Positions 8,811 to 10,420 of a stretch of DNA of 10,420 nucleotides are shown here, piece after piece. The position numbers and the translations under genes were made by a program. This DNA is from Entrophospora sp. SA101. Its lineage: Eukaryota > Glomeromycota > Glomeromycetes > Entrophosporales > Entrophosporaceae. The stretch is taken from positions 1-10,420 of the forward strand of contig CAUDNR010001841.1 in assembly GCA_958430865.1 (NCBI GenBank), given 5' to 3'. Each line of letters starts with the position of its first letter. The first letter of the stretch is position 1. The notes under the pieces were generated by a model that searched no databases, had not been told where the DNA came from, and saw only the letters and a program-made list of their open reading frames with translations.

Positions 8811-9500
8811 TCACCATTCTTTTACTAATTCAAGTGCATTTTCTAAATTTAAATTTGAATTAGGATTTGGTGTATTAATTTCTTCCTCATCTTCTTCCTC
8901 TACCTCTTCTTCTAAATCATCATCCATTAAAATATCTGTTCCCTTTTCTAATCTTTTAACAAAAGAGTCAACATTATTAAACACACCCTTCTTATAAAAA
9001 CTCTTCACAATATCCACATCTATTATGTAATTTATTATAACAATTTGCATGGTATCCATGTCCACATATTAATATTATTCCATCATCATCTTCAAAAGGT
9101 TTTTTGCAATGGTCACATAATTCAGGATTTGGTGGAAAAGAAGTATGATAGCCAGTAGGAAGGGATCTTAAATCTATGTGTGCATTTAAAGTGGGTAATT
9201 TATAAGTATTATTTTTAACCTTTTTTGCTATATTGTTATGCTTAATATTATTATAAATTGAATGAAAGTAGTCTAATAAAAAGAAACTTCCAACATAGGT
9301 TCACTATAAGGATAATGATGATATTTTTTAAATTGATTTATGAATGTTTGATCATGAAGATCAAGATATGCTTGATTAATTATTGCTTCAGGTGAATGTA
9401 AAGAAGTTGTATTATTCCTTATTTGGCTATGGATGTTTTCTACATAGTAATCATTAAAATTAACTACTAATTTTTGCAAATAGTCATGATCAAGATTAGC
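8811..9500 (-). pseudogene. RING-H2 protein relic with two frame slips
   Basis: Three overlapping minus-strand frames join into one protein-like path. The first (9500-9283) reads NLDHDYLQKLVVNF through YSEPMLEVSF and hits TAG at 9275-9273. The second (9282-8992) continues LLDYFHSIYNNIKHN and carries a full RING-H2 pattern, C-x2-C-x13-C-x-H-x2-H-x2-C-x7-C-x2-C, at 9117-9007. It ends at a TAA, while the third frame carries on FYKKGVFNNVDSFVKRLEKG and an acidic Asp/Glu tail to the stop at 8811. The slips fall at A5 runs 9278-9282 (one base short) and 8996-9000 (one base extra). A TAG at 9503-9501 blocks the frame upstream and there is no ATG start. RING-H2 domains bind two zincs and usually act in ubiquitin transfer. 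I believe similar zinc-finger proteins form a large dispersed family in arbuscular mycorrhizal fungi, but this comes from memory. Confidence 0.7.
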
Positions 9501-9531
9501 CTACTCATCCCATTAAATAAGAAGCCAATTA

Positions 9532-9660
9532 ATTTGTAATTTTTGGAGGAGGAGCAATAGTAGTTTGATCTTAAATGCTTTTATTGCATGAGTTACTTTT
9601 GTGACTGAGTGCACCAGCAATGTCATGGGTGCTTTCATCTGCTTCCCAACGTCCAATTAT
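9532..9660 (-). mobile_element. Tc1/mariner-type transposase HTH relic
   Basis: Read from 9660 downward, the frame gives IIGRWEADESTHDIAGALSH, which has the form of the first helix-turn-helix of Tc1/mariner transposases (an IIG-W-G-S-IA-L pattern). After a TAA at 9573-9571 the same frame gives DQTTIAPPPKIT, matching the typical linker segment TTIAPPPK that follows the first domain in this family. The fragment then meets another stop. There is no second HTH, no DDE catalytic domain and no terminal inverted repeat nearby, so it is a 5' scrap. It lies about 30 bp upstream of the RING-H2 relic on the same strand. It may be a separate insertion or part of a nested repeat. Confidence 0.65.
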
Positions 9661-9832
9661 TCAAAGTTTGTTAATTGAGACACGATGTTTTAATTAAATT
9701 AACAAGACGAAAGTTTAATCTCTTTTTTTTTAAAAAAAAAGAAAAATTGTTTTGGTTAGATAATTTCAGCCGCAATTGCCATTTAAAGTTTGTGTTAGTC
9801 GTGTGACATGTCCTAAAAATCAAGGGGCAAGT
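9661..9832. other. Non-coding spacer with poly-T/poly-A palindrome
   Basis: No gene is seen. The notable element is a perfect 20-bp palindrome at 9722-9741: C, nine Ts, nine As, G. Such tracts are common in AT-rich fungal spacers and may be just slippage-prone DNA. Confidence 0.4.
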
Positions 9833-10061
9833 TTATTTTCCGAAAAATTTCCGGTTATCTACACAATTTTTTATTAATAAAATTTCGAATTGAATGTCTT
9901 CATACTCTCGTTTGATACCCTTGTCATGTAGCAATTGCCACCAAATTTGATACATAACTTCTTTGTCATATGTATCTGCTTTAAAAAAATTTTTGAAGCA
10001 AGTTGTTAATAAAACCGAAAATAATTTCAGCCTTAAAGTCAAATTTTGACTTTATATTCAT
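9833..10061 (-). pseudogene. Frame-slipped ORF of unknown function
   Basis: An ATG at 10061 opens MNIKSKFDFKAEIIFGF and runs into TAA at a run of seven As (9983-9989 on the + strand). Leaving out one base there, the reading passes into the neighbouring frame, which continues KADTYDKEVMYQIWWQLL and YEDIQFEILLIKNCV to a stop at 9833. The overlap of frames exactly at the homopolymer suggests one former coding sequence of about 75 residues, or a sequencing slip. I do not recognise the protein. It is rich in charged helix-forming residues and has no membrane segment. Confidence 0.35.
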
Positions 10062-10205
10062 ATATGTAGAAATTTGTTAGTGCGTGCAAAGGTAAATTAA
10101 ATGTTATAGATATTTACGGAATCATGCTCACTTTGTATGTCTTTATACTATCATTTATTTTAAATAAATAAAGTATGGTTTATACTAATATATTAAATTT
10201 TAATT
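10062..10205. promoter_or_regulatory. AT-rich region between divergent ORFs
   Basis: This 144-bp spacer separates the minus-strand ORF start at 10061 from a possible + strand start at 10206. It is AT-rich with an AATAAATAAAG stretch near 10164. No promoter element can be named. Confidence 0.25.
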
Positions 10206-10420
10206 ATGACCAAACATTTTATAGGAAATCTTCATTATGGTGTGAAAAATGATCGATTTTTTATGAGCAATAATAATATTGGGTGTAAGGAGTTAGTTAG
10301 AGTTGATGGAATTAATCCAGATACAAGAATTACAGGTAGAGAACATTGTTGATATTAGATTAATATAATTTATTAAAACTTGTAAATATGAGTTTATTTA
10401 ATAGATTTGATGATAATAAC
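10206..10420 (+). CDS. Possible 5' end of an unknown gene, cut by window edge
   Basis: An ATG at 10206 opens a 43-codon exon (10206-10335) reading MTKHFIGNLHYGVKNDRFF and later CKELVRVDGINPDTRIT. It is followed by a GTAGAG donor. A 69-bp AT-rich intron would end at TTTAATAG (10404), and the frame continues across it to the window edge (16 bases of exon 2). An AG at 10222-10223 could also make 10224 an internal exon start instead. The splice sites and mixed amino-acid content support coding, but the protein family is not recognised and the rest lies outside. Confidence 0.4.

Noticed and set aside
8764..8997. Plus-strand ORF with a Ser run
   Set aside because: Antisense of the acidic tail of the RING-H2 relic.
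1..10420. tRNA, rRNA, CRISPR array or bacterial-type system
   Set aside because: No tRNA T-loop/anticodon pattern, rRNA core or regularly spaced repeats were seen. Spliced genes show nuclear eukaryotic DNA.

Overview
The window is nuclear DNA of an AT-rich, intron-dense fungus. An arbuscular mycorrhizal fungus (Glomeromycotina, Rhizophagus-like) is the best guess. This rests on short GT-AG introns of about 70-120 bp, long Asn/Thr/Ser homopolymers in an otherwise conserved protein, a fungal-type gene set, and decayed repeat-family genes in the accessory half. The organism call is inference; the gene models come from joining exons by frame, splice sites and family motifs.

Left half (1-6100), ordinary conserved genes. 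A five-exon + strand gene (307-1146) encodes a 126-residue stand-alone C2 domain. It converges on a twelve-exon minus-strand gene (5511-1289) encoding a 1,082-residue HID1 homolog, a peripheral Golgi/secretory-pathway protein swollen by poly-Asn insertions. Only 125 bp upstream, and divergent from it, lies a two-exon + strand gene (5637-6096) for a 112-residue protein that matches Gemin7 of the SMN snRNP-assembly complex.

Middle (6100-7660), decayed DNA. A minus-strand frame (6847-6164) stays open for 228 codons apart from three stops and has a more GC-rich composition than its surroundings. A small signal-peptide-like ORF lies upstream of it. On the + strand there are broken pieces of an unrecognised protein, ending in a two-helix membrane exon (7504-7661).

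Right half (7768-10420). A two-exon minus-strand gene (8469-7768) encodes a 202-residue protein with a winged-helix-like domain of fungal GDS1/HARE-HTH type. Beyond it is repeat-derived DNA. A RING-H2-type coding relic (9500-8811) has two opposite frame slips in A5 runs and a stop just upstream. Next to it is a Tc1/mariner-type transposase helix-turn-helix relic (9660-9532), then a further frame-slipped ORF (10061-9833). At the right edge a + strand gene of unknown function may start at 10206 and run out of the window.

No rRNA, tRNA, CRISPR array or complete transposon was recognised. The genes do not form an operon-like system. The most notable content is the fungal Gemin7 next to HID1, and the cluster of decayed family members on the right.
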